A DNA stretch of 64,000 nt, from positions 124,001 to 188,000 of the forward strand of contig NZ_QLMJ01000018.1 in NCBI RefSeq assembly GCF_003259845.1, read 5' to 3'. The translations under genes and the position numbers were made by a program. Position 1 is the stretch's first letter, and each line of letters begins with the position of its first letter. Positions 23,697-31,980 of this stretch are shown piece by piece. Below the pieces are notes generated by a model. That model was not told the origin of the DNA. It searched no databases and saw only the letters and a program-made list of their open reading frames with translations. Origin of the DNA: Actinoplanes lutulentus (GTDB lineage: Bacteria; Actinomycetota; Actinomycetes; Mycobacteriales; Micromonosporaceae).

Positions 23697-24272
23697 ATGA
23701 CTTCACCCGTGCGACGCCGGGACGCGGCCGCCACCCGGCAGCTGCTGCTGGAGGCCGCCCGGCGCCGGTTCGCGGCTGATGGGTACGCGGCGACCTCGGT
23801 CCGCGACATCGCCACCGACGCCGGGGTGAACGTGGCGCTGATCAGCCGATATTTCGAGTCGAAAGAGGGCCTGTTCCGGGCCTGCCTGCGCGGGACCGTC
23901 GACGACCTCAAGCAGAGCGTCTTCGAGAACCTGCCGCTGGAGGACGCGCCACGGATGCTCGCCGAGAAGATGGCGATCTCGCAGCCGAAGGAGGCGAACC
24001 AGCTGCTGCTCCTGCTGCGATCGTCCGGCGACGAGACGGCCGAGCGGATCCGGCTGGACACCCTCGGGTCGCTCGCGCGGCGGCTCGCCGCGGCGGCCGG
24101 CAGCGAACCGGACGACCCGAAGGTGCTGCTCAACGCGCAGATCGTGCTCGCCACCGCACTGGGCGCGGTGATCCTGCGGTCGGCGGGGCTGCAACCACTC
24201 GCCGCCGCCGACTCCGACCAGCTCGCCGAGCCCCTGGAGAAGGTGATCAGCGTTCTCCTGCCTAAGACCTAG
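23697..24272 (+). CDS. TetR-family transcriptional regulator
   Basis: 191 residues. The N-terminal HTH (ARRRFAADGYAATSVRDIATDAGVNVALISRYFESKEGLF) is a standard TetR domain, and the C-terminal half is of the TetR_C_17-like type. It starts 45 bases after the NACHT gene in the same direction and may share its transcript. No exporter or enzyme lies next to it in an arrangement that would name a target. Its last codons fall inside a perfect palindrome shared with the end of purU. Confidence 0.85.
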   Translation: MTSPVRRRDAAATRQLLLEAARRRFAADGYAATSVRDIATDAGVNVALISRYFESKEGLFRACLRGTVDDLKQSVFENLPLEDAPRMLAEKMAISQPKEANQLLLLLRSSGDETAERIRLDTLGSLARRLAAAAGSEPDDPKVLLNAQIVLATALGAVILRSAGLQPLAAADSDQLAEPLEKVISVLLPKT

Positions 24273-24307
24273 GGCCTAGGCCCTAGGTCTTAGGTCTTAG
24301 GTCTTAG
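24261..24307. terminator. Perfect 34-bp palindrome followed by heptamer repeats, between tetR and purU
   Basis: CCTAAGACCTAGGGCC (24261-24276) and its exact complement (24279-24294) flank TA. The heptamer GGTCTTA then repeats through 24306. The stop of tetR (24270-24272) lies inside the palindrome and the purU stop (24304-24306) inside the heptamers, so a single structure can end both convergent transcripts. It contains three CTAG tetramers, rare in such DNA. Confidence 0.75.
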
Positions 24308-25209
24308 GGGAAGACGATCGTGTGGTTGCCGTGCCGGATGACCCGGTCCTCGGCGTGCCAGTGCACGGCCCGCGACAGCACCGCCCGCTCCACGTCGGCG
24401 CCGTGCCGCTGCAGCTCGGCGACGGTGTGCGCGTGGTTCACCCGGACCACGTCCTGCTCGATGATCGGGCCCTCGTCCAGGTCCTCGGTCACGTAGTGCG
24501 CGGTCGCCCCGACCAGCTTCACGCCGCGCTGCTTGGCCTTGGCGTACGGTCCCGCGCCGATGAACGCCGGCAGGAAGCTGTGGTGGATGTTGATGATCGG
24601 CACACCGGCGCGCTCGATGAAATCACCGGACAGGATCTGCATGTACCGCGCCAGGATCACGAAGTCGACGTTGCCGGCCAGCAGCCGCAGGTGCTGCGCC
24701 TCGGCCGCCGACTTGTCCGGCCCCTGCGACGGCACGTGAAAGAACGGCACACCGAACGAGCGCACCTCGTCAGCCAGGTCCGGGTGGTTGGAGACGACCA
24801 TCGCCACGTTGATCGGCAGGTCGCCGCGCCGGTGCCGCCAGAGCAGATCCAGCAGACAGTGACCGTCCTTAGAGGCAAAGATCGCAACCCGCTTGGGTAC
24901 GGAAAGATCCCGCAGCGTGTACTCCAGGTCGAAACCGGCTTCGAGCTGCTCCCGCAGGTCCTCCTCGATCGCCGGCAGGGCCGCCTTGAGACCGGGCTTG
25001 CTGAACACCGTCCGCTGGAAGAAGGCGCCGCCGTGCGGGTTGTCCGAGTGCTGGTCCAGCGACACGATGTTCGCGTCGTGCTTGCCGAGCACCGCGCTGA
25101 TCGCCGCGACGATCCCGGTCCGGTCCTTGCCGTGCACGATCAGGACAGCCTGGTCAGCGGCGGCGGGCACCTCGGCCGGCAGTGCGGGGGCGTGCTGGGT
25201 CAAAGACAC
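24304..25209 (-). CDS. purU: Formyltetrahydrofolate deformylase
   Basis: 301 residues from GTG 25209. The N-terminal ACT domain (LIVHGKDRTGIVAAISAVLGKHDANIVSLDQHSD) is the regulatory part that senses Met/Gly in characterised PurU. The C-terminal hydrolase domain shares the formyltransferase fold with catalytic Asn and His in INIHHSFLPAF and Asp in ATAHYVTEDLDEGPII. It splits 10-formyl-THF to formate and THF, balancing the one-carbon pool. Full length. Its presence a few kilobases from the formaldehyde genes is suggestive for one-carbon flow, but the NACHT and TetR genes separate them. Confidence 0.92.
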   Translation of the reverse strand: MSLTQHAPALPAEVPAAADQAVLIVHGKDRTGIVAAISAVLGKHDANIVSLDQHSDNPHGGAFFQRTVFSKPGLKAALPAIEEDLREQLEAGFDLEYTLRDLSVPKRVAIFASKDGHCLLDLLWRHRRGDLPINVAMVVSNHPDLADEVRSFGVPFFHVPSQGPDKSAAEAQHLRLLAGNVDFVILARYMQILSGDFIERAGVPIINIHHSFLPAFIGAGPYAKAKQRGVKLVGATAHYVTEDLDEGPIIEQDVVRVNHAHTVAELQRHGADVERAVLSRAVHWHAEDRVIRHGNHTIVFP

Positions 25210-25298
25210 GATCGTCAGGTCCTTCCGATGTTCACGGGTCGCGACGATCGTGCCTGGTGATCACCCCGGCGGCGTCGCGGGGGTCGGAGTTTCCCAGA

Positions 25299-27053
25299 TC
25301 AGGGCGCCGGCAGACGCACGGTGAAGGTGGTGCCGAGGTCCGGGGTGCTCTCCGCCACCAGCGTCCCGCCCTGGTCGGCGACTATCCGGCGGGCGATCGT
25401 CAGCCCCAGCCCCGATCCCCCGGTCGCACGCTGCCTCGCCGGATCCGCCCGCCAGAAACGGTCGAAGACCCTGGTCACCTCTTCCGGTGTCATGCCGACG
25501 CCGGTATCCCGTACCCAGAGAAATGCGCCATGCGCATCGCGCGCCACCGAGATCTCCACGCGCCCGCCCGCGTCGGTGTAGCGGATCGCGTTGCTGAGCA
25601 GGTTGCCGAGCACCTGGCGGGTGCGATCCGGATCGGCGCGGACCTCGACCGGATCGGGTGCGTCCACGACGAGTTCCACGCCGGCGTTGTCGGCGACCGC
25701 GCGGTGCACGGTCGCGGCGGTGGCGGCCAGTTCGGACAGGTCGACCGGGACCGGGGTGTAGTCCAGGTCGCCGGCCTCGGCCAGGGCGAGAACCTGCAGG
25801 TCGTCGAGGATGCGGCGCTGCAGCAGCGTCTCCTCGTGCAGCGAGGCGAAGATCTCCGGGCTCGGCTCGATCACGCCGTCGGCCAGGCCTTCGAGATATC
25901 CGCGCAGGTTGGACAGGGGCGTACGCAGCTCGTGGGCGACATCGGCGATGAGCCGGCGCTGGCGTTCCTCGCTGCGCTGCAGCGCCTCGGCCATCGAGTT
26001 GAACGAGGCGGAGAGCCGGTCCAGGTCGTCGCCGCCACCCTGCGGCACCCGCACGTCCAGCCGGCCCGCCGCGAGCTGCAGCGACGCGCCGGTGAGCAGG
26101 TGCACCGGGCGGCTCACCCGGCGGGCGATCCACGCGGTTCCGAGCGCCGCGACCACCACGACGCCGGCCACGCCGTACCCGGCCTGCCGGCTCAGCTGCG
26201 AGAGGTCCGGATCACCCGGCGCGCCGAAGAAGATCTCCACGGGTACGGCCGACGTGCTCAGCGCGCCCTGGGCGAACCTCTCGGTGAGGCATTCGTCGTA
26301 CGCGAACATCATCAGCCGGCAGCTGGACAGTTCCGTCCACAGGCTGTCCCGCCAGGCGGTGTCGCCGCGGACCCGGTTGTTTGCCGCGGCCCGGCAGGAC
26401 GGCTCGGCACTCAGCTGTTCCGGGTCCAGGTACGGCGAGGTGATCGTCGCGAGCGCCGGCGACCAGGCGTCGTGCTCGGCCATGCACCGGACCTTCACCA
26501 GCGCGGCCCGGTACTGCGCGAGCTGGTAGAGGGCCTGCGCGTCGGGTTCACCGGGCGGGATCGGCGCGAACAGGTCGGCCGCCAGGACGGGCGCCGCCGG
26601 TGTCGCGGCCGGGCGGATCTTGCGGATCACCGGGTCCGGCGCCGCACCGGACAGCACCGCCGCCATCGCCATCTGGTCGGCGGCGCTGACGATCAGCGGG
26701 TCCAGCGCCGGCACCGGCTGGACCTGGCGGGACAGCAGCTGGATCGGCCCGGCTGCCCGCCCCAGCAAATTATCGGAATCGGTCAGCACCGTGTCGCTCG
26801 TCGTCTCCACCCGGATGTGCAGCCCGGTGCTCTCCGCCAGGTCCGCGACCACCCCGTCGATGCCGGCCCACTGCCCTCGCTGGATGCCGAACCGGCGGAT
26901 CTCGTCGACGATCGCCGCCTCGTGCCGGTCCCGGGCCCGGTCGACCCGGGCCGCCTCCCGGGTGGTGAGGCTGATCGTCAGCCAGGCCGTCGCGCCGATC
27001 GCGGTCACCGCGACGACCAGCACGAGCAGGAAGATCCGGACCCGGAACGTCAC
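25299..27053 (-). CDS. Sensor histidine kinase with large extracellular domain
   Basis: 584 residues from GTG 27053, overlapping the response-regulator stop (GTGA). TM1 is about residues 7-28; an extracellular region spans about 30-290; TM2 is about 292-310; HAMP is about 311-363. The H-box LIADVAHELRTPLSN has His374 as phosphoacceptor. The N-box NLLSNAIRYTDAGG, G1 VRDTGVGM and G2 GGSGLGLTIA are intact. The extracellular part has Cys190, Cys220, Cys245 and Cys255, enough for two disulfides, and matches no sensor fold I recognise. It works with the regulator 27050-27739. Confidence 0.9.
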   Translation of the reverse strand: MTFRVRIFLLVLVVAVTAIGATAWLTISLTTREAARVDRARDRHEAAIVDEIRRFGIQRGQWAGIDGVVADLAESTGLHIRVETTSDTVLTDSDNLLGRAAGPIQLLSRQVQPVPALDPLIVSAADQMAMAAVLSGAAPDPVIRKIRPAATPAAPVLAADLFAPIPPGEPDAQALYQLAQYRAALVKVRCMAEHDAWSPALATITSPYLDPEQLSAEPSCRAAANNRVRGDTAWRDSLWTELSSCRLMMFAYDECLTERFAQGALSTSAVPVEIFFGAPGDPDLSQLSRQAGYGVAGVVVVAALGTAWIARRVSRPVHLLTGASLQLAAGRLDVRVPQGGGDDLDRLSASFNSMAEALQRSEERQRRLIADVAHELRTPLSNLRGYLEGLADGVIEPSPEIFASLHEETLLQRRILDDLQVLALAEAGDLDYTPVPVDLSELAATAATVHRAVADNAGVELVVDAPDPVEVRADPDRTRQVLGNLLSNAIRYTDAGGRVEISVARDAHGAFLWVRDTGVGMTPEEVTRVFDRFWRADPARQRATGGSGLGLTIARRIVADQGGTLVAESTPDLGTTFTVRLPAP

Positions 27054-27739
27054 TGCTCGGCCATCCGGTAACCCCGGCCGTAGACCGTCTGCACGTACCG
27101 GGGATCGGCCGGATCCTTCTCGATCTTGCGCCGGAGGTTGACCACGTGGGCGTCGACCGTGCGGTCGGAGACGTCGTTCTCGAAGCCGAACACCTTGTCC
27201 AGGATCTGCGCGCGGGTGAAGACCCGCCCCGGCTCGCGGGCCAGCAGCTCCAGGATCCCGAACTCCTTCGCGGTCAGCCGTACCGGCTCGCCCGCGACGC
27301 GGACCTCGAAACGCGGGCCGTCCACCTCCAGGTCACCGGCGCGCAGCACCTCGCTGTCGGTGTTGTTCCTGGCTCGCCGCAACAGCGCCCGGATCCGAGC
27401 GGTCAGCTCGCGCGGGCTCACCGGCTTCGCGAGGTAGTCGTCGGCGCCGATGTCGAGGCCGAGCAGCATGTCGTTCTCCGCCGAGCGGGCGGTCACCATG
27501 ACGATCGCGACGTCCGACTCGGCCCGCAGGATCCGGCACACGTCCAAGCCGTCGACCAGCGGCATCATCACGTCCAGCACGATCAGGTCCGGCTTACGGG
27601 CGCGGGCCTGCTCCAGCGCCGCCCGGCCGTCGCCGACCGTCAGCACCTGATGCCCCTCGCGCTCCAGGTAGAGGCGGATCAGCTGGGCGTGCTTCGGGTC
27701 GTCGTCGGCAACGAGGATGCGGGCGGTCACGGCTCGCAT
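27050..27739 (-). CDS. OmpR/PhoB-type response regulator
   Basis: 229 residues from ATG 27739; GTG 27730 is the main alternative, and TTG 27757 is less likely. The receiver domain has the acidic pair in ILVADDDP, phosphoacceptor Asp56 in LIVLDVMMP, the conserved Thr in VMVTARS and Lys in YLAKPVSP. The C-terminal winged helix (LTAKEFGILELLAREPGRVFTR, then DRTVDAHVVNLRRKIE and VYGRGYRM) binds DNA. First gene of the two-component operon, divergent from asnB across 154 bases; regulation of asnB is possible but not shown. Confidence 0.92.
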   Translation of the reverse strand: MRAVTARILVADDDPKHAQLIRLYLEREGHQVLTVGDGRAALEQARARKPDLIVLDVMMPLVDGLDVCRILRAESDVAIVMVTARSAENDMLLGLDIGADDYLAKPVSPRELTARIRALLRRARNNTDSEVLRAGDLEVDGPRFEVRVAGEPVRLTAKEFGILELLAREPGRVFTRAQILDKVFGFENDVSDRTVDAHVVNLRRKIEKDPADPRYVQTVYGRGYRMAEQ

Positions 27740-27893
27740 TCTGGCTGGTCCTCGCAACGATGCCCAAGAAATGTCAGGTTCTGATGAAGAACCACCGCGA
27801 GTTCCGGTGCGAACCCGGATCCGGGCCGGAACCGCACAGGTTCTTCACAACCACAGTCCTACGGTCGCCTTCCCTTTACCTGTGGAGGCTTCC

Positions 27894-29792
27894 ATGTGCG
27901 GACTGAGTGCTTTCGTCAGCAGCCGGCCCGACGCGGGGCCGCCGGATGCGGGCACCGCCGCCGCCTTCAGCGCCGCACTCGCGACGATGCGGCACCGGGG
28001 GCCGGACGACACCCGGATCGAGTACGGCGACGGGTACGCCTTCGGCTTCAACCGCCTCGCGATCATCGACCGTGAGCTGTCGGCGCAGCCGCTGCACTAC
28101 GCCGGACGCTGGACCGTCGTCTTCAACGGCGAGATCTACAACTACCGGGAGCTGCGCGCCGACCTGATCCGCTCGCACGGCGCCACTTTCGAGACCGACG
28201 GCGACTCCGAGGTCCTGGCAGCGGCCTTCCACTACTGGGGTGAGGCCGCGCTGCCCCGGCTGCGCGGGATGTTCGCCTTCGTGGCGTACGACCACCGCAC
28301 CGGCACGCTGCACGCCGCCCGGGACGCGTTCGGGATCAAGCCGCTCTACCTGCTGGAGACTGCCGACGGCCTGCACCTGGCCAGCGAGCGCAAGGCCCTG
28401 GACCCGTTCGCCGCACCGGCCGGCGCGGCACTCGACACCGACGCGCTCGCCCACTATCTGACGTTCCAGTACGTGCCCGACCCGCTCACCCTGCACCGGC
28501 ACATCCGGCGGCTGCCGCCGGGCCACCGCTTGGTCTGGACCCCGGGCGGCGGGGTACGCGTGCATCGCTGGTTCAAGCCGTCGCTGCGTCCGTTGCATGT
28601 TCAGCCACAGGCGGCGTACCAGGCGATCCAGGACGCGCTGACCGCCAGCGTGCGCCGCCACCTGCACGCCGACGTGCCGGTCGGCACGTTCCTCTCCAGC
28701 GGCGTGGACTCCTCGGCGATCGTCGCGCTGGCCGCCCGGGAGAAGCCGGACATCCACGCCTTCACCGCCGGCTTCGCCGCCAGTGGATACAGCGAGATCG
28801 AGGTCGCTGCCGACACCGCCGGCCAGCTAGGGGTACGCCTGACGCCCACCGTCGTCTCGGATGAGGACGTCCTGGCGGCCCTGCCGCGAATCGTGCAGCT
28901 GCTGGACGACCCGATCGCCGACCCGTCGCTGATCCCGCTGTACTTCCTGGCGCAGACCGCGTCGCGGCACGTCACCGTGGTGCTCTCCGGCGAGGGCTCG
29001 GACGAGCTCTTCGGCGGGTACCGCATCTACCGGGAGCCGCTGTCGCTGGCCGGCGTGGACAAACTGCCGCCGGGCGTGAAACGCGGCCTGCGGCACCTCG
29101 CCGACGTGCTGCCCGAGGGGGTGCGTGGCCGGTCGTTCCTGGAACGCGGAACCACCCCGATCGAGCAGCGATATTACGGAAATGCCAGGATTTTTACCCC
29201 CGAGGAGAAGGCCCGCCTGCTCCGCTTCACCGCCCAGCCGCACACCGACATCACCGCCCGCCTGTACGCCGAGACCGCCGACGTCGACGACGTGGCCTCG
29301 ATGCAGTACGTCGACCTGCACACCTGGCTGCCCGGCGACATCCTGGTCAAGGCCGACCGGATGTCGATGGCACACAGCCTGGAACTCCGGGTCCCGTTCC
29401 TCGACCAGCAGGTCTACGCGTCCGCCGCCGGCCTGCCGACGGAGCTGAAACTCCCGGCCGGCTCCCGCTCGACGAAACACGCCTTCCGCGAAGCGATGAA
29501 GGGCATCGTCCCGGAGTCGGTCCGCGACCGGGCCAAGCTGGGCTTCCCGACCCCGACGAGGCTGTGGCTGAAAGGCCAGATCGGCGACTGGGCAGACGAC
29601 CTGATGGCGACGTCCCAGGCCGGTCACCTGCTCGACCTGAACTACGCCCGGGGCCTGCTCGCCGAGCACCGCCGCGGCGAGGCCGACCGCTCCCGCAAGG
29701 TCTGGACGGTCGCGATGTTCTGCCTCTGGCACGCCATCACGGTCGAGAAGTCCATCACCGTAACCCCCCAGCGCGACTACGCCGCCCTCTAA
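27894..29792 (+). CDS. asnB: Glutamine-hydrolysing asparagine synthetase
   Basis: 632 residues from ATG 27894, with GTGGAGG upstream. Removal of Met exposes Cys2, the glutaminase nucleophile (MCGLSAF). The class II amidotransferase domain has RHRGPDDTRIE and FNGEIYNYRELR. The synthetase domain has the PP-loop SSGVDSSAIVAL, SGEGSDELFGGY and KADRMSMAHSLELRVPFLD. The enzyme makes asparagine from aspartate, glutamine and ATP. Some AsnB homologues in actinomycetes amidate cell-wall or natural-product intermediates, but there are no such genes beside it. An imperfect GGTTCT/AGAACC repeat lies in the leader. Confidence 0.9.
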   Translation: MCGLSAFVSSRPDAGPPDAGTAAAFSAALATMRHRGPDDTRIEYGDGYAFGFNRLAIIDRELSAQPLHYAGRWTVVFNGEIYNYRELRADLIRSHGATFETDGDSEVLAAAFHYWGEAALPRLRGMFAFVAYDHRTGTLHAARDAFGIKPLYLLETADGLHLASERKALDPFAAPAGAALDTDALAHYLTFQYVPDPLTLHRHIRRLPPGHRLVWTPGGGVRVHRWFKPSLRPLHVQPQAAYQAIQDALTASVRRHLHADVPVGTFLSSGVDSSAIVALAAREKPDIHAFTAGFAASGYSEIEVAADTAGQLGVRLTPTVVSDEDVLAALPRIVQLLDDPIADPSLIPLYFLAQTASRHVTVVLSGEGSDELFGGYRIYREPLSLAGVDKLPPGVKRGLRHLADVLPEGVRGRSFLERGTTPIEQRYYGNARIFTPEEKARLLRFTAQPHTDITARLYAETADVDDVASMQYVDLHTWLPGDILVKADRMSMAHSLELRVPFLDQQVYASAAGLPTELKLPAGSRSTKHAFREAMKGIVPESVRDRAKLGFPTPTRLWLKGQIGDWADDLMATSQAGHLLDLNYARGLLAEHRRGEADRSRKVWTVAMFCLWHAITVEKSITVTPQRDYAAL

Positions 29793-29851
29793 TCGAACCA
29801 CCCCGCCGCCCCACAGTGACCGGCCGATCCGCGCTGACAGACTGACCGACC

Positions 29852-29883
29852 GACTTGCTGGCTGGCCGACTTGCTGGCTGGCC
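29852..29883. repeat. Two direct 16-bp repeats
   Basis: GACTTGCTGGCTGGCC occurs twice head to tail (29852-29867 and 29868-29883), followed by a degenerate third unit. Non-coding, between asnB and the DUF4142 gene. Confidence 0.75.
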
Positions 29884-29918
29884 GACTGGCTGACGGGCTG
29901 ACCGCGCAGCCCCGACGA

Positions 29919-29961
29919 GTGTGTCGACTTCGGGTTCGCTACGCCCCCAAAATCGACACAC
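29919..29961. repeat. Hairpin repeat, family C, copy C1
   Basis: GTGTGTCGA (29919-29927) pairs with TCGACACAC (29953-29961). The left half, GTGTCGACTTCGGGTT, is shared with the hairpin at 40480-40520, so it is a dispersed element and not only a local terminator. Confidence 0.65.
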
Positions 29962-30002
29962 ACCCGCGACCCGCTCGCCCTGTCAGCGGCTGCGGTCACC
30001 GG

Positions 30003-30509
30003 TCAGTCGACGGCGCGCAGCTGGCTCCGGTGGCTCTCCAGGACCGGGGTGGATTTCTTCGCCAGCTCCTTCAGCGCCGGGTCGTCGCCCTGACTAGCCT
30101 GCCCCTCGGCCAGTTTCAGCGCCTCCGCATTGGCGGTGAGCTGGGTGGACACGAACAACGGCTCGAACGCCGCTCCCCCGCTGGCCTGGTACCGCTTCGC
30201 CAGCGCCTGCTGCTCGGCACTCGGCGTCGACGGCAGCGCGACGCGCAGGCGCCGGGCCTGTTCGGAGAGGTCGCCGTCGAGCTTGATGTGGTCGCGCATG
30301 TAAGAGGCGGCCACGTCCTTCAGCTTCTTGTCGGTGCTCTTGAACCAGGCGATCCGGCCGACCTCGATCGCGGCGAGGTTCACCTGGTGCGCCGTCTTGA
30401 GATAGGAGGCGTCGCGGGCCGAGACGTCCGGATCGGCCTGGGCCGCGGTGGCGGGCGCGAGCAGGGCCCCGGCCAGTCCGAGGGTGGTGGCGATGCGCCG
30501 GACGAGCAT
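30003..30509 (-). CDS. Secreted DUF4142 protein
   Basis: 168 residues from ATG 30509, selected because AAGGAG sits 7 bases upstream; the GTG at 30524 lies in that site. A signal peptide (LVRRIATTLGLAGALLAPATAAQA) gives export with likely cleavage after AQA. The mature part is helical (DASYLKTAHQVNLAAIEVGRIAWFKSTDKKLKDVAASYMRDH), matching DUF4142, a ferritin-like four-helix family of unknown biochemical role that is often exported. Repeats upstream of asnB's end lie between the two genes. Monocistronic. Confidence 0.85.
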   Translation of the reverse strand: MLVRRIATTLGLAGALLAPATAAQADPDVSARDASYLKTAHQVNLAAIEVGRIAWFKSTDKKLKDVAASYMRDHIKLDGDLSEQARRLRVALPSTPSAEQQALAKRYQASGGAAFEPLFVSTQLTANAEALKLAEGQASQGDDPALKELAKKSTPVLESHRSQLRAVD

Positions 30510-30619
30510 GTCGATCTCCTTCACAGCGGTCCTAGGACAGAGAAATTCAGCCTATAGATCCGGAAAGAGAGTTTTGCCCAGACCGATGAGTTCCGGGTCC
30601 GCCGCCGGTCATACCGGTC

Positions 30620-30916
30620 ATGGCGACGATATTCCCGGTCGGCGCGGGGGTCGGCCGCGCGGAGATCCCGTTGCTCTGCGCCGATCTCGCGGCACTGCTG
30701 CGCGGCCGGCCGCCGGGAGTGGTGATCTGCGAGGTCACCGGCCCGGAACGGCCCGGCCTCGCGGTGGTCGAGGCCGTCGCCCGGCTGCGGCTCACCACCA
30801 TCGGGTACGGGTGGCAGCTGCACGTCCGCGACCCCAGCCCCGAACTGCGCCGGCTGATCGGCCTGCTCGGCCTGACCGAGGCCCTGCTGGCCCCGGGCGA
30901 AGGCGGTCACCGGTAA
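30620..30916 (+). CDS. Single-domain STAS protein
   Basis: 98 residues. The pattern RPPGVVICEVTGPERPGLAVVEAVARLRLTTIGYGWQLHVRDPSPELRRLIGLLGL follows the beta-alpha core of STAS domains of the MlaB/anti-anti-sigma type. The serine that anti-sigma kinases phosphorylate is not obvious, so regulation by phosphorylation is uncertain. No ribosome site is visible before ATG 30620. It converges on the ECF sigma-factor gene with only 3 bases between stops, and diverges from the DUF4142 gene. Role unknown. Confidence 0.65.
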   Translation: MATIFPVGAGVGRAEIPLLCADLAALLRGRPPGVVICEVTGPERPGLAVVEAVARLRLTTIGYGWQLHVRDPSPELRRLIGLLGLTEALLAPGEGGHR

Positions 30917-30919
30917 CGC

Positions 30920-31876
30920 TCAGTTCAGCCTCGCCGGCAGATGGAAGAGCGGGAACAGACGGGCGGTGTCGAGGAAGTTGTTCACGGCCGCGATCCGCCC
31001 GCCGGACAGCTCCAGGACGATCAGCGCCCACGGCTCGTGACCCTCGCCGGACACGGCCGCCCGGTACTGCCCGAACGCCGGCATCCCGTTGGCGACAGTG
31101 GGCAGCAGGCGCGAGCCCCGGCAGCCGGAGCCGGTGCCGGACATCCACGCGGTGATGTCGTCGTGGCCGCGCAGCCAGAGCGGCAGCGGCGGCATCGACA
31201 GGGTGGCGTCCTCGTGCAGCAGCGACGTCAGCGCCGTCAGGTCGTACGCCTCGAACGCCTGCACGTACCGCGCGAGCAGCGCCCGCTGGTCGGCGTCGAG
31301 CGGCTGGTACGCCGACGCCGTCAGGTCGGCCGCGGCGATCGTGGACCGGGCCCGCTGCAGGGCGCTGTTCACGCCGGCGACCGTCGAGTCGAGCAGGTCG
31401 GCCACCTCCTGCGCCGACCAGGCGAGCACCTCGCGAAGGATCAGCACCGCCCGCTGCCGTGGTGGCAGGTGTTGCAGTGCCGCCACGAAGGCCAGCCGGA
31501 TCGACTCTCGTTCGGCGATCAGGTGCGCGGGATCCGTACCCTCGAAGATCCTCTCGTCCGGAACCGGCCCCACCCAGATCTGGTCGGGCCGGGGCTCGCC
31601 GGGGTTGGTCGCGGAGCCGGAACCGGCCGGGGTCAGATCCATCGGGCGCACCCGCCGCTGCGCGCTGCCCAGCATGGTGAGGCAGACGTTCGTCGCGATG
31701 CGGTAGAGCCAGGAGCGCAGCGCCGAACGGCCCTCGAAGCCGCCGAATCCTTTCCAGGCGCGGATCATCGTGTCCTGCACCGCGTCCTCGGCCTCGAAGG
31801 AGGAGCCGAGCATCCGGTAGCAGTACCCGGTGAGCTCGGGCCGGAAGGTCTCGAGCTGCGTCTCGATGTCGGTCAC
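30920..31876 (-). CDS. ECF-type RNA polymerase sigma factor with SnoaL-like C-terminal domain
   Basis: 318 residues from GTG 31876. Region sigma2 (FRPELTGYCYRMLGSSFEAEDAVQDTMIRAWKGF) and sigma4 (LQHLPPRQRAVLILREVLAWSAQEVADLLDSTVAGVNSALQRAR) are clear. From about residue 205 a SnoaL/NTF2-like fold follows (YVQAFEAYDLTALTSLLHEDATLSMPP). This combination occurs in SigG/TIGR02960-type ECF factors, which usually lack an anti-sigma factor and use the extra domain for control. No anti-sigma gene is near. The divergent alpha/beta hydrolase at 31981 is a likely target or partner. Confidence 0.88.
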   Translation of the reverse strand: MTDIETQLETFRPELTGYCYRMLGSSFEAEDAVQDTMIRAWKGFGGFEGRSALRSWLYRIATNVCLTMLGSAQRRVRPMDLTPAGSGSATNPGEPRPDQIWVGPVPDERIFEGTDPAHLIAERESIRLAFVAALQHLPPRQRAVLILREVLAWSAQEVADLLDSTVAGVNSALQRARSTIAAADLTASAYQPLDADQRALLARYVQAFEAYDLTALTSLLHEDATLSMPPLPLWLRGHDDITAWMSGTGSGCRGSRLLPTVANGMPAFGQYRAAVSGEGHEPWALIVLELSGGRIAAVNNFLDTARLFPLFHLPARLN

Positions 31877-31980
31877 GCTGCCGAACCTAGTCGAATTCCA
31901 AATTCTTCCGCCACCTCCGATGAGTTCGCGCCACCCTGGCGGTCTACCCCGGCAACAGAGGAAAACGAAAGGGAACGGTC

